This document shows positions 36,509-45,476 of a stretch of 64,000 nt of DNA, piece by piece. Below the pieces are notes generated by a model. It was not told the DNA's origin. It did no database searches and saw only the letters and a program-made list of their open reading frames with translations. Origin of the DNA: Bin55 sp963664665 (GTDB lineage: Bacteria > Pseudomonadota > Gammaproteobacteria > Pseudomonadales > Azotimanducaceae); the NCBI GenBank assembly GCA_963664665.2, contig CAXXMH010000008.1, positions 310,001 through 374,000 of the forward strand, in the 5' to 3' direction. The stretch's first letter is position 1, and each line of letters starts with the position of its first letter. The position numbers were made by a program, and so were the translations under genes.

Positions 36509-36902
36509 GTCGTCGCCGAACTTCCTTGACGAATGCTTCAACTGTTTTCTCAATACCACGCTTCAGGAGCGTGTTAGAAAGAAGATTCAATAGTCTCGAC
36601 TCGAATTCACACGTCAGATCTAGGGAGACTCGACTGCCCTCGCCGTAATCTGTGAATGTCCAGTTTCCTTCTAGTTGAGCAAACGGACCTTCGATCAACT
36701 CCAATTTGAGCGATTGACAGTAAACCGGCGTATTCCGGGTCAAGATCGTTTCATGTACACCGTATGCCGCCACGCGGAGCTGCGCGTCATATGATGCCGG
36801 AGTCTCGTTCACGACGACTGACGATTGACAACCCGGCAGGAATTCCTCGTACCGATCGACGTCATTGACGACATCGAAGATCGCGTCAACGCTAAACGGC
36901 AC
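36495..36902 (-). CDS. ratA: RatA/COQ10-like START-domain protein
   Basis: 135 residues from GTG 36902. START/polyketide-cyclase fold: FDVVNDVDRYEEFLPGC, LIEGPFAQLEGNWTF, LDLTCEFESRLLNLLSNTLL. E. coli RatA blocks 50S association; homologues bind ubiquinone. Similarity to RatA begins upstream of the GTG (KLRIQHSILVPFS in the same frame), but only CTG or ATT codons could start there before an in-frame TGA, so the true start is uncertain. Operon with rnfH; divergent smpB lies beyond the symporter. Confidence 0.9.
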   Translation of the reverse strand: MPFSVDAIFDVVNDVDRYEEFLPGCQSSVVVNETPASYDAQLRVAAYGVHETILTRNTPVYCQSLKLELIEGPFAQLEGNWTFTDYGEGSRVSLDLTCEFESRLLNLLSNTLLKRGIEKTVEAFVKEVRRRHDSC

Positions 36903-36972
36903 AAGGATACTGTGCTGAATTCTCAGCTTCCCAACACCCGTTCACAACCTCCAGCAAATGCCATCTGCGACC

Positions 36973-38355
36973 CTAAATATGCGCAAGAACCTCCCGTATC
37001 GCTTCGATGATGAATACGCAGAAGACTGCAGCAGGCGTCACATAGCCAACGATGTAAGTCCAAACTTGCTGGGTTTGCGTTTGCATCAATCCGAGTTCTT
37101 CATACACCACATGTTTTGGAAGCACGTGACCAACGATTACCGCGATGAGTAGTCCGCCGAGTGGCAACAGAATCAGCTGCGTGATCTTGTCTATCGAATC
37201 GAAGAAAGTCCAGTCAAAAAACGGCAGTTTGACATCCGCCCATACATTGAACGAGAGCACACTCCCCACACCTATAACCCAACATACTGCACCGATTACC
37301 ACAGCGATTTGAGCACGTGACAGCTTGCCGCGCTCGGAAAAGTATGCGATCGCTGGCTCCGAAATAGAAATCGCGGATGTCAACGCTGCTAATGCGACTA
37401 ACAGGAAGAACAATCCGCCAAAGAGCGCACCGCCCGGCAAATTGCCGAACGCGACAGGAACGGTTTCGAACAGTAAGCCAGGTCCCGCATCTGGCGCTAA
37501 TCCATTCGCGAACACGATTGCAAAGATCGCGACACCTGCGAGCAGCGCGAGCATCGTATCCAATATTGCGATGGTGAACGTCGTGGTGCCGACCGACACT
37601 TCGTCGGGAACGTAAGCGCCGTACGCCATGATCGCACCCATGCCCAACGACAGCGTAAAGAACGCGTGACCTAAAGCGATCAAAATCGCTTGCGGCGTCA
37701 ACGCACTGAAGTCGGGTGTGAACAAGAACCCCACGCTCTCCACGAAGCCACCGGCGTGGACGCCGTATCCGATGAGAATCAACAACAGCACGAACACAGC
37801 TGGCATGGAGTAGCGCACACACAGTTCAAGACCACGAGTGACGCCTCGAGCGACGAAAAAGATCGTGATTACCATGAAAACGCTGAACCACAACAACACT
37901 TGCAGCGGATCGGCTAGAAAGTCACCAAATGCTTCGCCTACCGTACTTGCGTCTGCACCCGAGAATTCGCCGCTAAAGAGACGAAGAATGTAGTAGCACA
38001 CCCAACCTGCGACAACTGCGTAGAACGACAGAATAAGAAAACCGGTGAGAACGCCCATGTAGCCGACGCATGACCACCCGGTGGATCGCTTATGGGTTCG
38101 CGCCAAGTTGAGAAGCGCTTGTATGGGGCTGGCTCGTCCGAGTTTGCCTAACATGATCTCGCTAGCCATGACCGGAATACCGATAACCGCGATACAAATC
38201 AAGTAAACGAGTACAAACGCACCGCCGCCGTTTTCGCCTGCGATGTACGGGAACTTCCATATGTTGCCGAGACCTACGGCAGATCCTGCAGCGGCAAGGA
38301 CGAAGATGAATGAACTCGACCACATATCCGATCGTTCAGCGACCTGTTCGCTCAT
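36973..38355 (-). CDS. Sodium-dependent symporter (NSS/SNF family)
   Basis: Inner-membrane transporter of 460 residues with about 11-12 TM segments. TM1 carries the NSS signature AAAGSAVGLGNIWKFPYIAG with unwound-helix Gly residues for Na+ and substrate; GGGAFVLVYLICIAVIGIPV follows. FFTLSLGMGAIMAYGAYV is the TM6 signature. It resembles LeuT/MhsT-type amino-acid symporters; the substrate cannot be predicted. It sits between ratA and smpB, which are usually adjacent. Confidence 0.92.
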   Translation of the reverse strand: MSEQVAERSDMWSSSFIFVLAAAGSAVGLGNIWKFPYIAGENGGGAFVLVYLICIAVIGIPVMASEIMLGKLGRASPIQALLNLARTHKRSTGWSCVGYMGVLTGFLILSFYAVVAGWVCYYILRLFSGEFSGADASTVGEAFGDFLADPLQVLLWFSVFMVITIFFVARGVTRGLELCVRYSMPAVFVLLLILIGYGVHAGGFVESVGFLFTPDFSALTPQAILIALGHAFFTLSLGMGAIMAYGAYVPDEVSVGTTTFTIAILDTMLALLAGVAIFAIVFANGLAPDAGPGLLFETVPVAFGNLPGGALFGGLFFLLVALAALTSAISISEPAIAYFSERGKLSRAQIAVVIGAVCWVIGVGSVLSFNVWADVKLPFFDWTFFDSIDKITQLILLPLGGLLIAVIVGHVLPKHVVYEELGLMQTQTQQVWTYIVGYVTPAAVFCVFIIEAIREVLAHI

Positions 38356-38451
38356 CCTTCAATCCTCCACGTCTGGCGCTACAGTGTGTCTAGTTTAAGT
38401 GCTTTAGGCACGCTAATTTCTTACCATTGACGCGCTCTATAGATCCAGCAC

Positions 38452-38922
38452 ATGCCGAAATCAGACACACAATCTCGCACGATTGCTCGCAATCGTCGCG
38501 CTCGATTCAACTTCAGCCTTGAAAAAACCTTCCAAGCAGGTCTCGTGTTGGAAGGTTGGGAGCTAAAGAGTATTCGAGCGGGTAAAGTCCAGCTAGTCGA
38601 TACGTATGTGATCATTCGAGACAACGAAGCCTATCTGCTTGGCACACGCATCAACCCACTTCCAAGTGCTTCGACGCATCATGTGCCGCAACCGGACAGA
38701 ACGCGTAAGTTACTGCTCAATAGACGCGAACTTCGTGAAATCTCGTTGGCGTTGCAAGTAAAAGGTAAGAGTTGCGTTGCTACGTCAATGTACTGGAGTC
38801 AACAGTATGTGAAGTGCGAGATAGCCATCGCGACGGGCAAGCGTGACTACGACAAACGCAAGACAATTCAAGAACGAGAGTGGAATCGGCAGAAAGAACG
38901 CTTACGGAAACAGGTGGTCTAG
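38452..38922 (+). CDS. smpB: tmRNA-binding protein SmpB
   Basis: Delivers tmRNA to stalled ribosomes in trans-translation. 156 residues: IARNRRARFNFSLEKTFQAGLVLEGWELKSI, the OB-fold core, and a basic C-terminal tail (KRDYDKRKTIQEREWNRQKER) that mimics the anticodon in the mRNA channel. Its partner tmRNA is at 52405-52759 in this window. Confidence 0.97.
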   Translation: MPKSDTQSRTIARNRRARFNFSLEKTFQAGLVLEGWELKSIRAGKVQLVDTYVIIRDNEAYLLGTRINPLPSASTHHVPQPDRTRKLLLNRRELREISLALQVKGKSCVATSMYWSQQYVKCEIAIATGKRDYDKRKTIQEREWNRQKERLRKQVV

Positions 38923-39497
38923 TTCTCGACCTTCACTGCAGCCAGGATTTCCTGTCGATTACCTGGGAAGAGCACAACGTTCTCACACTTCAGCTGCGGA
39001 AATGCATGTTCGAAGTCTTGCCGTGACTTCGGAAAGCGCGCGATAAACCGATCGCCGTTGACGTGCTCGATCGTGCTATTAGAGAAAAGCTTGTATTGCC
39101 GATACGGCATCGGAAGGCGTTGATCCGCGGCGAGAAAGCCGTGAACCAGCGTTCGTTCGCTCAGGTAACCATCAATCTCAGCGGCGAACTGCCGCATTGC
39201 CTGATCGTTCATCAGATTGAGATAGTCCCAGAAGAAACAGATATCGAATTTGACATCATTCGGCACGATAAACGGTAACAGCCCTGGACTGCTACCGTCA
39301 TAACTCGAGCGCACATGGCGACCAACGTCAGCAAAGAAGAACTGGCACGGTCGTTCGGCCGACACGATTTCAATCGTCTGACCGACCCCGACGCCTAAGT
39401 CGAGAACGCGAAGCTCACGGCGCGAACCTGTGTGTGCGAGCACCGTAGGGAGCAGCGTACTGCCGATGAAATCCCTTTGATCGCTAGGTACGCTCAT
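38919..39497 (-). CDS. Class I SAM-dependent methyltransferase-like protein
   Basis: A 192-residue protein with motif I LRVLDLGVGVGQTIEIV and an acidic strand FFFADVGRHV, then FDICFFWDYLNLM, in the order of a Rossmann methyltransferase. Substrate is unknown and the full family is not clear. It ends 4 bp inside the smpB 3' end, tail to tail, and lies 42 bp downstream of the bactofilin. Confidence 0.65.
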   Translation of the reverse strand: MSVPSDQRDFIGSTLLPTVLAHTGSRRELRVLDLGVGVGQTIEIVSAERPCQFFFADVGRHVRSSYDGSSPGLLPFIVPNDVKFDICFFWDYLNLMNDQAMRQFAAEIDGYLSERTLVHGFLAADQRLPMPYRQYKLFSNSTIEHVNGDRFIARFPKSRQDFEHAFPQLKCENVVLFPGNRQEILAAVKVEN

Positions 39498-39539
39498 GGC
39501 AGCGGTTCCAAAGTCAGAGTTGCCAACGCGGTAAAACGG

Positions 39540-40082
39540 TTATTTTTTGGGACTTGTCGTAGCGTCTGGATTGCGTAGATGAGATGACGAACCGGTTCGC
39601 GGAGGCGAGGACCCCGGCGAGGTTGGTTGCGCGGGTCGACGTTGGGGTTCCGCTGCGGTCTCTCGATTTGACGTCTGCATATCGACGGTGCCTTTAAAGT
39701 GGGCGCCATCCTCTAAACTCACGCGAGACGCGTTAACATTGCCGCCCACGGTGCTGTCTTTTCGGAATACCACGAGTTCCTCAGCAACGATGTCGCCTTC
39801 AACACGACCACTGACATCGACATTTTTCGCGGTCACCGACGCTTGCGCAACACCTGATTTGCTGATCGTCACGATGTTGTTTTTCAGCACGATCGAGCCA
39901 TTCACCGTGCCTCTAATCTCAACATCGCCCGCACCAGTGATTTCACCCGTAATCACAATGCCGTTGCCGACAATCGTTCGGGAATCCGCACTTTGTGTAG
40001 TCGGGCGCGACTGCGAAGTCTTCGTAGGTTGGTCTGGCGTAGCCAATGCATCGTTCTCCTGTGTTCGCATATTCATCGCCAA
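39540..40082 (-). CDS. Bactofilin (polymer-forming cytoskeletal protein)
   Basis: A protein of about 180 residues. The central right-handed beta-helix (about residues 37-135) has repeating short strands: GNGIVITGEITGAGDVEIRG, GSIVLKNNIVTISKSG, VDVSGRVEGDIVAEELVVF, GGNVNASRVSLEDGAHFKG. Termini are Pro/Ser/Thr-rich and disordered. Bactofilins form nucleotide-free filaments and scaffold cell-shape enzymes. The start may be TTG 40082 or an internal ATG (40076 or 40070). Confidence 0.88.
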   Translation of the reverse strand: MAMNMRTQENDALATPDQPTKTSQSRPTTQSADSRTIVGNGIVITGEITGAGDVEIRGTVNGSIVLKNNIVTISKSGVAQASVTAKNVDVSGRVEGDIVAEELVVFRKDSTVGGNVNASRVSLEDGAHFKGTVDMQTSNRETAAEPQRRPAQPTSPGSSPPRTGSSSHLRNPDATTSPKK

Positions 40083-40426
40083 TCATGTCAGCGACTTATG
40101 CCGTTGCCACTGAAATTCCGTTTTTCAAGCCTTCAGGCTTGGATCGAGCGGTTTTCGCTGCCCGATTAGATGGCAAAACAGTGCTTTAAAACTTCGAAAC
40201 TCGCTTGTCTTGAGACAAGCTGCTTCTTGACGTATCTTCGGAGTTCCCATTGCGTGTACTCCTTGCACATCCAGTCGCCTTGATCCCCAAAGTCGTTGCG
40301 GTGCTTGTTTACAGCACCTAGTGCGAAATGGTACCGTTTTTCTTGTAGATCGTTTGCATTAGATGCAAATGAAAATTTTTGGGGGTGTATCGACGCGATA
40401 AAAATATTATCTAACTCGCCGTAAAA

Positions 40427-40743
40427 CTCCGCCGTTCAGGGCGGAGATATAAGGCGTATCCTCGTTTGCGTGGCCGTGTTGATCTTCGAGATATTGGATA
40501 AATTACACTGCAGGGTTTCGCAGATTTTGATTAATATTTGCGCATAAGCACTGTATGTCGAAACGCTTGATTGACGAAAACCAAGTAATCTGCGTTAAGA
40601 CACTAAAAGTCGAAAAACAGGCTGAAAATAAAGGCGGAAGGGCTATCCGTCTCTGCTTGTGGAGGCTTGCGTAAGACGGGTATACTGCCCGCTGCCGCCT
40701 GAGAAGCAAGAAACCCCGTCCTTTAGGTCGGGGAGTAGTCACT
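40427..40743 (+). mobile_element. Degenerate TnpB-type (IS200/IS605-like) element relic
   Basis: In the 690-bp gap between bactofilin and the ABC exporter, two hairpins bound a fragment of about 317 bp. The left hairpin is CTCCGCC-GTTCAG-GGCGGAG (40427-40446), followed by ATATAAGGCG. The right hairpin is CCCCG-TCCTTTAGGT-CGGGG (40714-40733), followed by AGTAGTCAC. These resemble the palindromic ends of TnpB-carrying IS605 elements. Between them a 31-codon remnant looks like a TnpB C-terminus. No tnpA or intact tnpB remains. Could be a non-autonomous palindrome-ended derivative. The flank 40083-40426 shows nothing else I can name. Confidence 0.55.
40607..40702 (+). pseudogene. TnpB C-terminal remnant
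   Basis: An open stretch between two stops reads KSKNRLKIKAEGLSVSACGG, then LRKTGILPAAA and stop. The AEGLSVSACGG segment is close to the conserved tail just after the TnpB zinc ribbon. In intact elements this coding tail overlaps the omega-RNA scaffold. No start codon and no upstream catalytic region: a fragment only. Confidence 0.5.
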
Positions 40744-40772
40744 TGTCCTATTGAGTAGCGCAGGACGACTGT

Positions 40773-42617
40773 ATGGCTAGTTGGCCGTTCGGTTCCATCA
40801 GCATGCTTGAGCCTCGCGATTGGCAAGCGCTCAAAATGCTGTTGCCGTTCGTTTTTGAGTTTAAGTACCGGTTTGCGTTCTGCCTCGTTTGCCTTGTCCT
40901 AATTCAAATCGCCAACCTCGCGAATCCTTACCTGCTGGGTTCGCTGGTCGATCATTTCGCCGCTTCTGGCGCTGATCCATTAGCTGTCGCGGTGACCGTC
41001 CCGGTCGCTTTGTTGTTTATTTACGTCTTTATTCGATTCAGTGGTCTCGCGATTTCCGAAATCCAGAATGCGGTTTTCGGCACGGTCACAGTTCGAGGAA
41101 CTCGCCGTTTATCCCTCGTACTCCTCACCCATTTGCACGGTCTTGATCTTGAATATCACCTTTCGCGCAAGACAGGTGGTCTGTCACGCGACATGGATCG
41201 AGGTATTCATGCACTGACAGGATTGATCCGACTGTTCGCCTTCTCGTTGTTTGGCATGTTTATGTCAATCGTGGGTGTCGTTGGCGTGTTTATCGCCTTC
41301 TTCGGATGGAGCTACGCGGTGATCAGTGTGGTATGCGCCGTGATCTATGGCGTCTACACGGTCAAAGTCACCGCATGGCGTACGCCCATCATCCGACGTT
41401 CAAATGAGGCACACTCCAAAGCGCACACACGTGCTATCGACAGCCTAATCAACCATGAAAACGTCAAGTACTTTGGTAACGAAGGTGCTGAGACGTCACT
41501 CTACGATCAGGAGCTGACAATCTGGGAACGCGCACGCGCGCGCAATCGCTACTCCCTCGCCGCACTCAATATAGGACAGTCATTTGTCGTGCACTTCGGC
41601 TTGCTGTTCATGTTGGGGTTGGCTTGCTACGGTGTCGTTCAAGGCGAATACACGCCTGGCAACCTCGTAGCACTGAACGGCTACGCGCTGCAAGTGTTTG
41701 GACCACTCGGCGCGCTGGGATCCATCTATCGTCAGCTGAAGCAAGCATTTACAGACGTTGAAGCCATGCTTGATATCCTCGACACGCAACCGACCGTCAC
41801 GGTGCGAACGAACGCGGCCCCATTACCCGTCGGTGACGGTCCCATCCAATTTGAGGACGTTCATTTCTTCTATAAGCCAGATCGACCCATCCTTAAAGGC
41901 GTGTCCTTTACCGTCAATCCTGGCGAGAAAGTCGCGTTGGTCGGACCGAGCGGCAGCGGTAAATCTACGGTTGGACGTCTGTTATTCCGGTTCTATGACG
42001 TGCACTCAGGGAGCATCTCAATTAACGGCGTGGATATTCGAGACGTAAATCTCGACTCGCTCCGTAGCAGAATTGGCGTCGTACCCCAGGAAACAACCCT
42101 GTTCAACGATACGCTCCAACAGAACATTCAATACGGGTTGCTACGTGCGACGGCACAAGAGATTGAAACGGCTACCAGAATGGCACATTTGGACAGCTTG
42201 ATTGGCATCTTGCCCGAAGGTATGGACACGGTCGTGGGTGAACGAGGATTGAAACTATCGGGTGGCGAAAAGCAACGAGTGGCAATTGCGCGCACCATGT
42301 TGAAGAAACCAACGTTTCTCCTGTTTGATGAAGCAACGTCGTCCCTCGATTCCGCAACTGAAGCGTCCATCATGCACGCAATCAACGAAGTCTCTGAAGG
42401 TCACACCACGCTGATGATTGCACACCGTTTAAGTACGGTAATAGACGCAGATCGAATTCTGGTGCTTGCACAAGGTGAAGTGTGTGAGAGTGGCAGTCAC
42501 GAGGAACTACTAACTCACGGTGGCCACTATGAGCAGCTATGGAAGCTCCAGCACCGCGAAATCGACCACGAGACCTACCAGCGAGAAGCGGCGCTCCGAC
42601 TTAACCACGCCCAGTAA
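40773..42617 (+). CDS. ATM1/HMT1-type ABC exporter (heavy-metal tolerance family)
   Basis: Half-transporter of 614 residues. The N-terminal TM domain has six helices and the ATM1-class signature RAIDSLINHENVKYFGNEG in a coupling loop; these exporters move glutathione-linked metal or sulfur compounds. The ATPase domain has GPSGSGKST, LSGGEKQRVAIARTM, FLLFDEATSSLD and IAHRLST. Likely works as a homodimer in the inner membrane. Tail-to-tail 17-bp overlap with the SDR gene. Confidence 0.9.
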   Translation: MASWPFGSISMLEPRDWQALKMLLPFVFEFKYRFAFCLVCLVLIQIANLANPYLLGSLVDHFAASGADPLAVAVTVPVALLFIYVFIRFSGLAISEIQNAVFGTVTVRGTRRLSLVLLTHLHGLDLEYHLSRKTGGLSRDMDRGIHALTGLIRLFAFSLFGMFMSIVGVVGVFIAFFGWSYAVISVVCAVIYGVYTVKVTAWRTPIIRRSNEAHSKAHTRAIDSLINHENVKYFGNEGAETSLYDQELTIWERARARNRYSLAALNIGQSFVVHFGLLFMLGLACYGVVQGEYTPGNLVALNGYALQVFGPLGALGSIYRQLKQAFTDVEAMLDILDTQPTVTVRTNAAPLPVGDGPIQFEDVHFFYKPDRPILKGVSFTVNPGEKVALVGPSGSGKSTVGRLLFRFYDVHSGSISINGVDIRDVNLDSLRSRIGVVPQETTLFNDTLQQNIQYGLLRATAQEIETATRMAHLDSLIGILPEGMDTVVGERGLKLSGGEKQRVAIARTMLKKPTFLLFDEATSSLDSATEASIMHAINEVSEGHTTLMIAHRLSTVIDADRILVLAQGEVCESGSHEELLTHGGHYEQLWKLQHREIDHETYQREAALRLNHAQ

Positions 42618-43347
42618 ACGGCATCGTCGATGCCAAAACCGTAAGGTATTGGACGTTCGCATCTAACGGAAGACTGTCCATATAGAGAACCGCTCGAACC
42701 ACATTGTCAACGTGCATAGTTGGTTCGGGTTTGCGCGATCCATCTGCTTGCGGAACGCCGTCCGTCATACGTGATGTCATGTCAGTACCCGCATTACCAA
42801 TATCAATTTGCCCGCATACGACATCGAATGCGCGACCGTCAAGCGCCGTCGATTTTGTCAAGCCGGTGATCGCATGCTTGGTCGCGGTGTAAGGCGCGGA
42901 ATTCGGACGCGGAACTTGCGCCGAAATCGAACCATTGTTGATGATGCGCCCACCGCGTGGTGACTGGTACTTCATGATCTTCAGGGCGGCCTGCGTACAC
43001 AAAAACGCGCCGGTCAAATTGGTATTGACCACGTGCTGCCACTGTGATAGCGTCAATTCTTCCATCGGTACGCCTGGTGCACCGGTACCCGCATTGTTAA
43101 ACAGCAAGTCCAATCGCCCAAACTTCGAGAGCGTTCGATCGAAGAGCAGGTTTACGTCCTGAGGATTACCAACATCTGTGGCGATCGCGAGCGCACGATC
43201 TGCCGCACCCGACTCGTCAACGACCTCTTCAAGCATCGCGGCGCGACGACCAGCGAGTGCGACCGAGTAGCCTTCTTTCAATAGAGCCAAGGTGGTGTAT
43301 TTACCGATACCTGTGCCGGCTCCCGTAACGATTGCAACCTTACCCAT
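42601..43347 (-). CDS. Short-chain dehydrogenase/reductase (SDR)
   Basis: A 248-residue classical SDR: cofactor motif VTGAGTGIGKYT, NNAG (LLFNNAGTGAPG), catalytic Ser in NNGSISAQVPRP, and YTATKHA (YxxxK). GRR after the second strand suggests NADP preference. Substrate unknown. Directly downstream of a hydroxyacid dehydrogenase gene, probably one operon. Confidence 0.88.
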   Translation of the reverse strand: MGKVAIVTGAGTGIGKYTTLALLKEGYSVALAGRRAAMLEEVVDESGAADRALAIATDVGNPQDVNLLFDRTLSKFGRLDLLFNNAGTGAPGVPMEELTLSQWQHVVNTNLTGAFLCTQAALKIMKYQSPRGGRIINNGSISAQVPRPNSAPYTATKHAITGLTKSTALDGRAFDVVCGQIDIGNAGTDMTSRMTDGVPQADGSRKPEPTMHVDNVVRAVLYMDSLPLDANVQYLTVLASTMPFTGRG

Positions 43348-43349
43348 GA

Positions 43350-44399
43350 TCAGAGTGCCAATGCTGTTGAGAAATCAGGAACGTTCGCCCATCGTCCGGG
43401 ATCCGTAGCTCGCATGACCGCAATGGTTTTGATGACTTCTGGATTAGCGAGTCCGTGTGGCGGTTTGCCCGTCAATGCGCGAATGACATTTTCAGCCTGC
43501 TTGATCGAGCATTCCTCAAGGAATGTCGGTGAAAACCCGGCAAGGTGAGGTGTCACGATCGCATTTGGTAACTTCAAAAGCGGATCATCTGATGCGATCG
43601 GTTCGCGTTCGGTGACATCCAACGCTGCGGCTTCGATTTCACCAGCTTCCAATGCTTGTGCCAGTGCGACGCCGTCAACGACTGGACCTCGAGAAGTATT
43701 CACCAGGATCGCGGTTGACTTCATCTTCTTGAGCGCCTCCGCGTCGATGAGATGCCTTGTCTCTGCCGTGCCTGAGCAATGAATCGAGATGAAATCAGAT
43801 TCAGCGAGAAAGTCGTCAAATGACGCCATTCGCACACCGTAGAGATCCGCGGTAGATTGTTCAACGTAGGGGTCATACGCGATGATCGCCGCTGGACCAA
43901 ATCCCCGCACTCGATTCGCAAATGCCCTACCAATATTCCCGAAACCTACGATGCTCACGACGTGACCCGCAATACGACGAACCTTTTTTTGAAACGCGTA
44001 CGTACTCCCGCGTTCGTCCGCCCATGCACCACGACGCGAAGCATTCACTGCATCCGGAACAACGCGCGTTAAGGCCAACAACAGCGCCATCGCATGATCG
44101 GCGACTTCTGTGGTGTTCACACCAGGAACATTGCACGCAAGAATGCCAAGCTCGGTAGCAGCATCGAGGTCGATCGAATCGACTCCAACCCCCATGCGGC
44201 TCAGGACTTTCAAACGCGGACACGCATCCATCACTTCGCGACTGGTGAGAGGCAGTGTATTGACCAGTGCACCATCCGCATCGGACAATAAATCGACGAA
44301 ATCATCGACCGATCGAACGGGTTTCTCCACGACTTCAAAGCCCGCTTGCTCGAATAAATCGACGCGGTTATACGGGTTCGGCATCAATGCGACTTTCAA
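43350..44399 (-). CDS. D-2-hydroxyacid dehydrogenase (phosphoglycerate-dehydrogenase-like)
   Basis: A 349-residue NAD-dependent oxidoreductase: catalytic-domain motifs LSRMGVGVDSIDLDAATELG and NTTEVADHAMALLLAL; Rossmann motif VSIVGFGNIGRAFANRV; catalytic Arg in NTSRGPVVDG, Glu in VTEREP and His in TPHLAGFSP. Substrate not determined; it lacks the ACT domain of SerA. It precedes the SDR gene by 2 bp, so the two are cotranscribed. Confidence 0.87.
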   Translation of the reverse strand: MKVALMPNPYNRVDLFEQAGFEVVEKPVRSVDDFVDLLSDADGALVNTLPLTSREVMDACPRLKVLSRMGVGVDSIDLDAATELGILACNVPGVNTTEVADHAMALLLALTRVVPDAVNASRRGAWADERGSTYAFQKKVRRIAGHVVSIVGFGNIGRAFANRVRGFGPAAIIAYDPYVEQSTADLYGVRMASFDDFLAESDFISIHCSGTAETRHLIDAEALKKMKSTAILVNTSRGPVVDGVALAQALEAGEIEAAALDVTEREPIASDDPLLKLPNAIVTPHLAGFSPTFLEECSIKQAENVIRALTGKPPHGLANPEVIKTIAVMRATDPGRWANVPDFSTALAL

Positions 44400-44421
44400 A
44401 AGTCCAGCTCCTAATAAGGTC

Positions 44422-44679
44422 TTATTTCTTTTTGATGTATTCGAGGATGTCGCGACGCACTGAATCGGCGACCGAGTCGTTTAGTTCCTCACGGGTAATG
44501 TCTGGACAGGTTTTGAGCACTTGCGCTTCATTGAACAGCGTATTTGTTTTCAAAGTACCTTCGACATATCGCCCGTTGTCACTCTGGTATTCGAACTCTA
44601 CCCTCACCGGTAACTCAAACAAGCGATTGCAGCTTTCAACCAAATGAGTAACAACCCGCTTGTCGACGACCCAGATCAC
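44422..44679 (-). CDS. Small hypothetical protein
   Basis: 85 residues, not recognised. Mixed alpha/beta pattern with conserved-looking LFELPVRVEFEYQSDN and an acidic helix TREELNDSVADSVRRDILEY, ending KKK. No signal peptide or TM segment. It lies 22 bp upstream of the dehydrogenase on the same strand, which suggests a shared transcript. Real gene likely but unproven. Confidence 0.45.
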   Translation of the reverse strand: MIWVVDKRVVTHLVESCNRLFELPVRVEFEYQSDNGRYVEGTLKTNTLFNEAQVLKTCPDITREELNDSVADSVRRDILEYIKKK

Positions 44680-44765
44680 ATTAGCTGCGACATATCCACA
44701 CTATCAGTAATTATCCTACTGCTTTTCTGCGAAGGCTATTTGGTTACCTTCGGTACTAAAACAAC

Positions 44766-45476
44766 GTGACCACACCGCAATTAATCGTCCTGTTCGACCT
44801 AGGGGAAACGCTATTTGAACCACTGCCGCGGGTGATTGGAGAGCGGAATCTTCTCAAGTTCTCACGGAAGGCAGGTGTAACAGATCCAGACCAAACTGTG
44901 TTCGACACGTTTTCGAAAGCGAAATCTGAAATCGCCAGCTCGTTCGCGACTCGTTCTTTCTACAGGCATCGAGAGTTTATCGAGACCGCGTTCAACGCAA
45001 GTTGCAAGAAGCTTGGCACGGACGGTTTCCCAGAAGCGAACGCCTATGCAACTGCTCAAAGAGATGATGTGATCCAGCACCTTTCGCCGCGTAAGGACTG
45101 TTTCTCTACCCTTGCGGAACTGCACGAGCGCGGTCAGCGCCTCGGGATCGTGTCAAACATCGACGACGATTGGCTCGTGCCACTGATTGAGCGTTGGAAA
45201 CTCTCCGAACACGTCAACACCATATTGAGTTCAGAAACGGCTAACTCCTGTAAACCGGATCAGCGAATCTTCAAGCTAGCTTGCGAGCATCTTGATTGTT
45301 CACCATCACAGGTCCTTTTTGTCGGCGATGATGAGATCAACGACGTTCACGGCGCCAACCGTACCGGTATGACCAGTGTCCTATTTCGAGAAGCCAACGA
45401 GAACGCCAGAGAAACCGTCGCGGACTACACGATTCACCGACTCTCAGACCTGCTCACGCTACCCTCATTGGACTGA
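44766..45476 (+). CDS. HAD-superfamily hydrolase
   Basis: 236 residues with a helical cap. Motif I is VLFDLGETLFEP: nucleophile Asp11 is present, but the second Asp (general acid/base) is Gly13. Motif II is GIVSNIDDD, motif III around CKPDQRIFKLA, motif IV FVGDDEINDVHGAN. Subfamily I phosphatase or related enzyme; substrate unknown. Its 3' end overlaps the convergent SprT-like gene by 43 bp. Confidence 0.8.
   Translation: MTTPQLIVLFDLGETLFEPLPRVIGERNLLKFSRKAGVTDPDQTVFDTFSKAKSEIASSFATRSFYRHREFIETAFNASCKKLGTDGFPEANAYATAQRDDVIQHLSPRKDCFSTLAELHERGQRLGIVSNIDDDWLVPLIERWKLSEHVNTILSSETANSCKPDQRIFKLACEHLDCSPSQVLFVGDDEINDVHGANRTGMTSVLFREANENARETVADYTIHRLSDLLTLPSLD

Noticed and set aside
40503..40826. 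Minus-strand frame of 107 codons
   Set aside because: Antisense to the TnpB relic and the ABC gene start; no family pattern.
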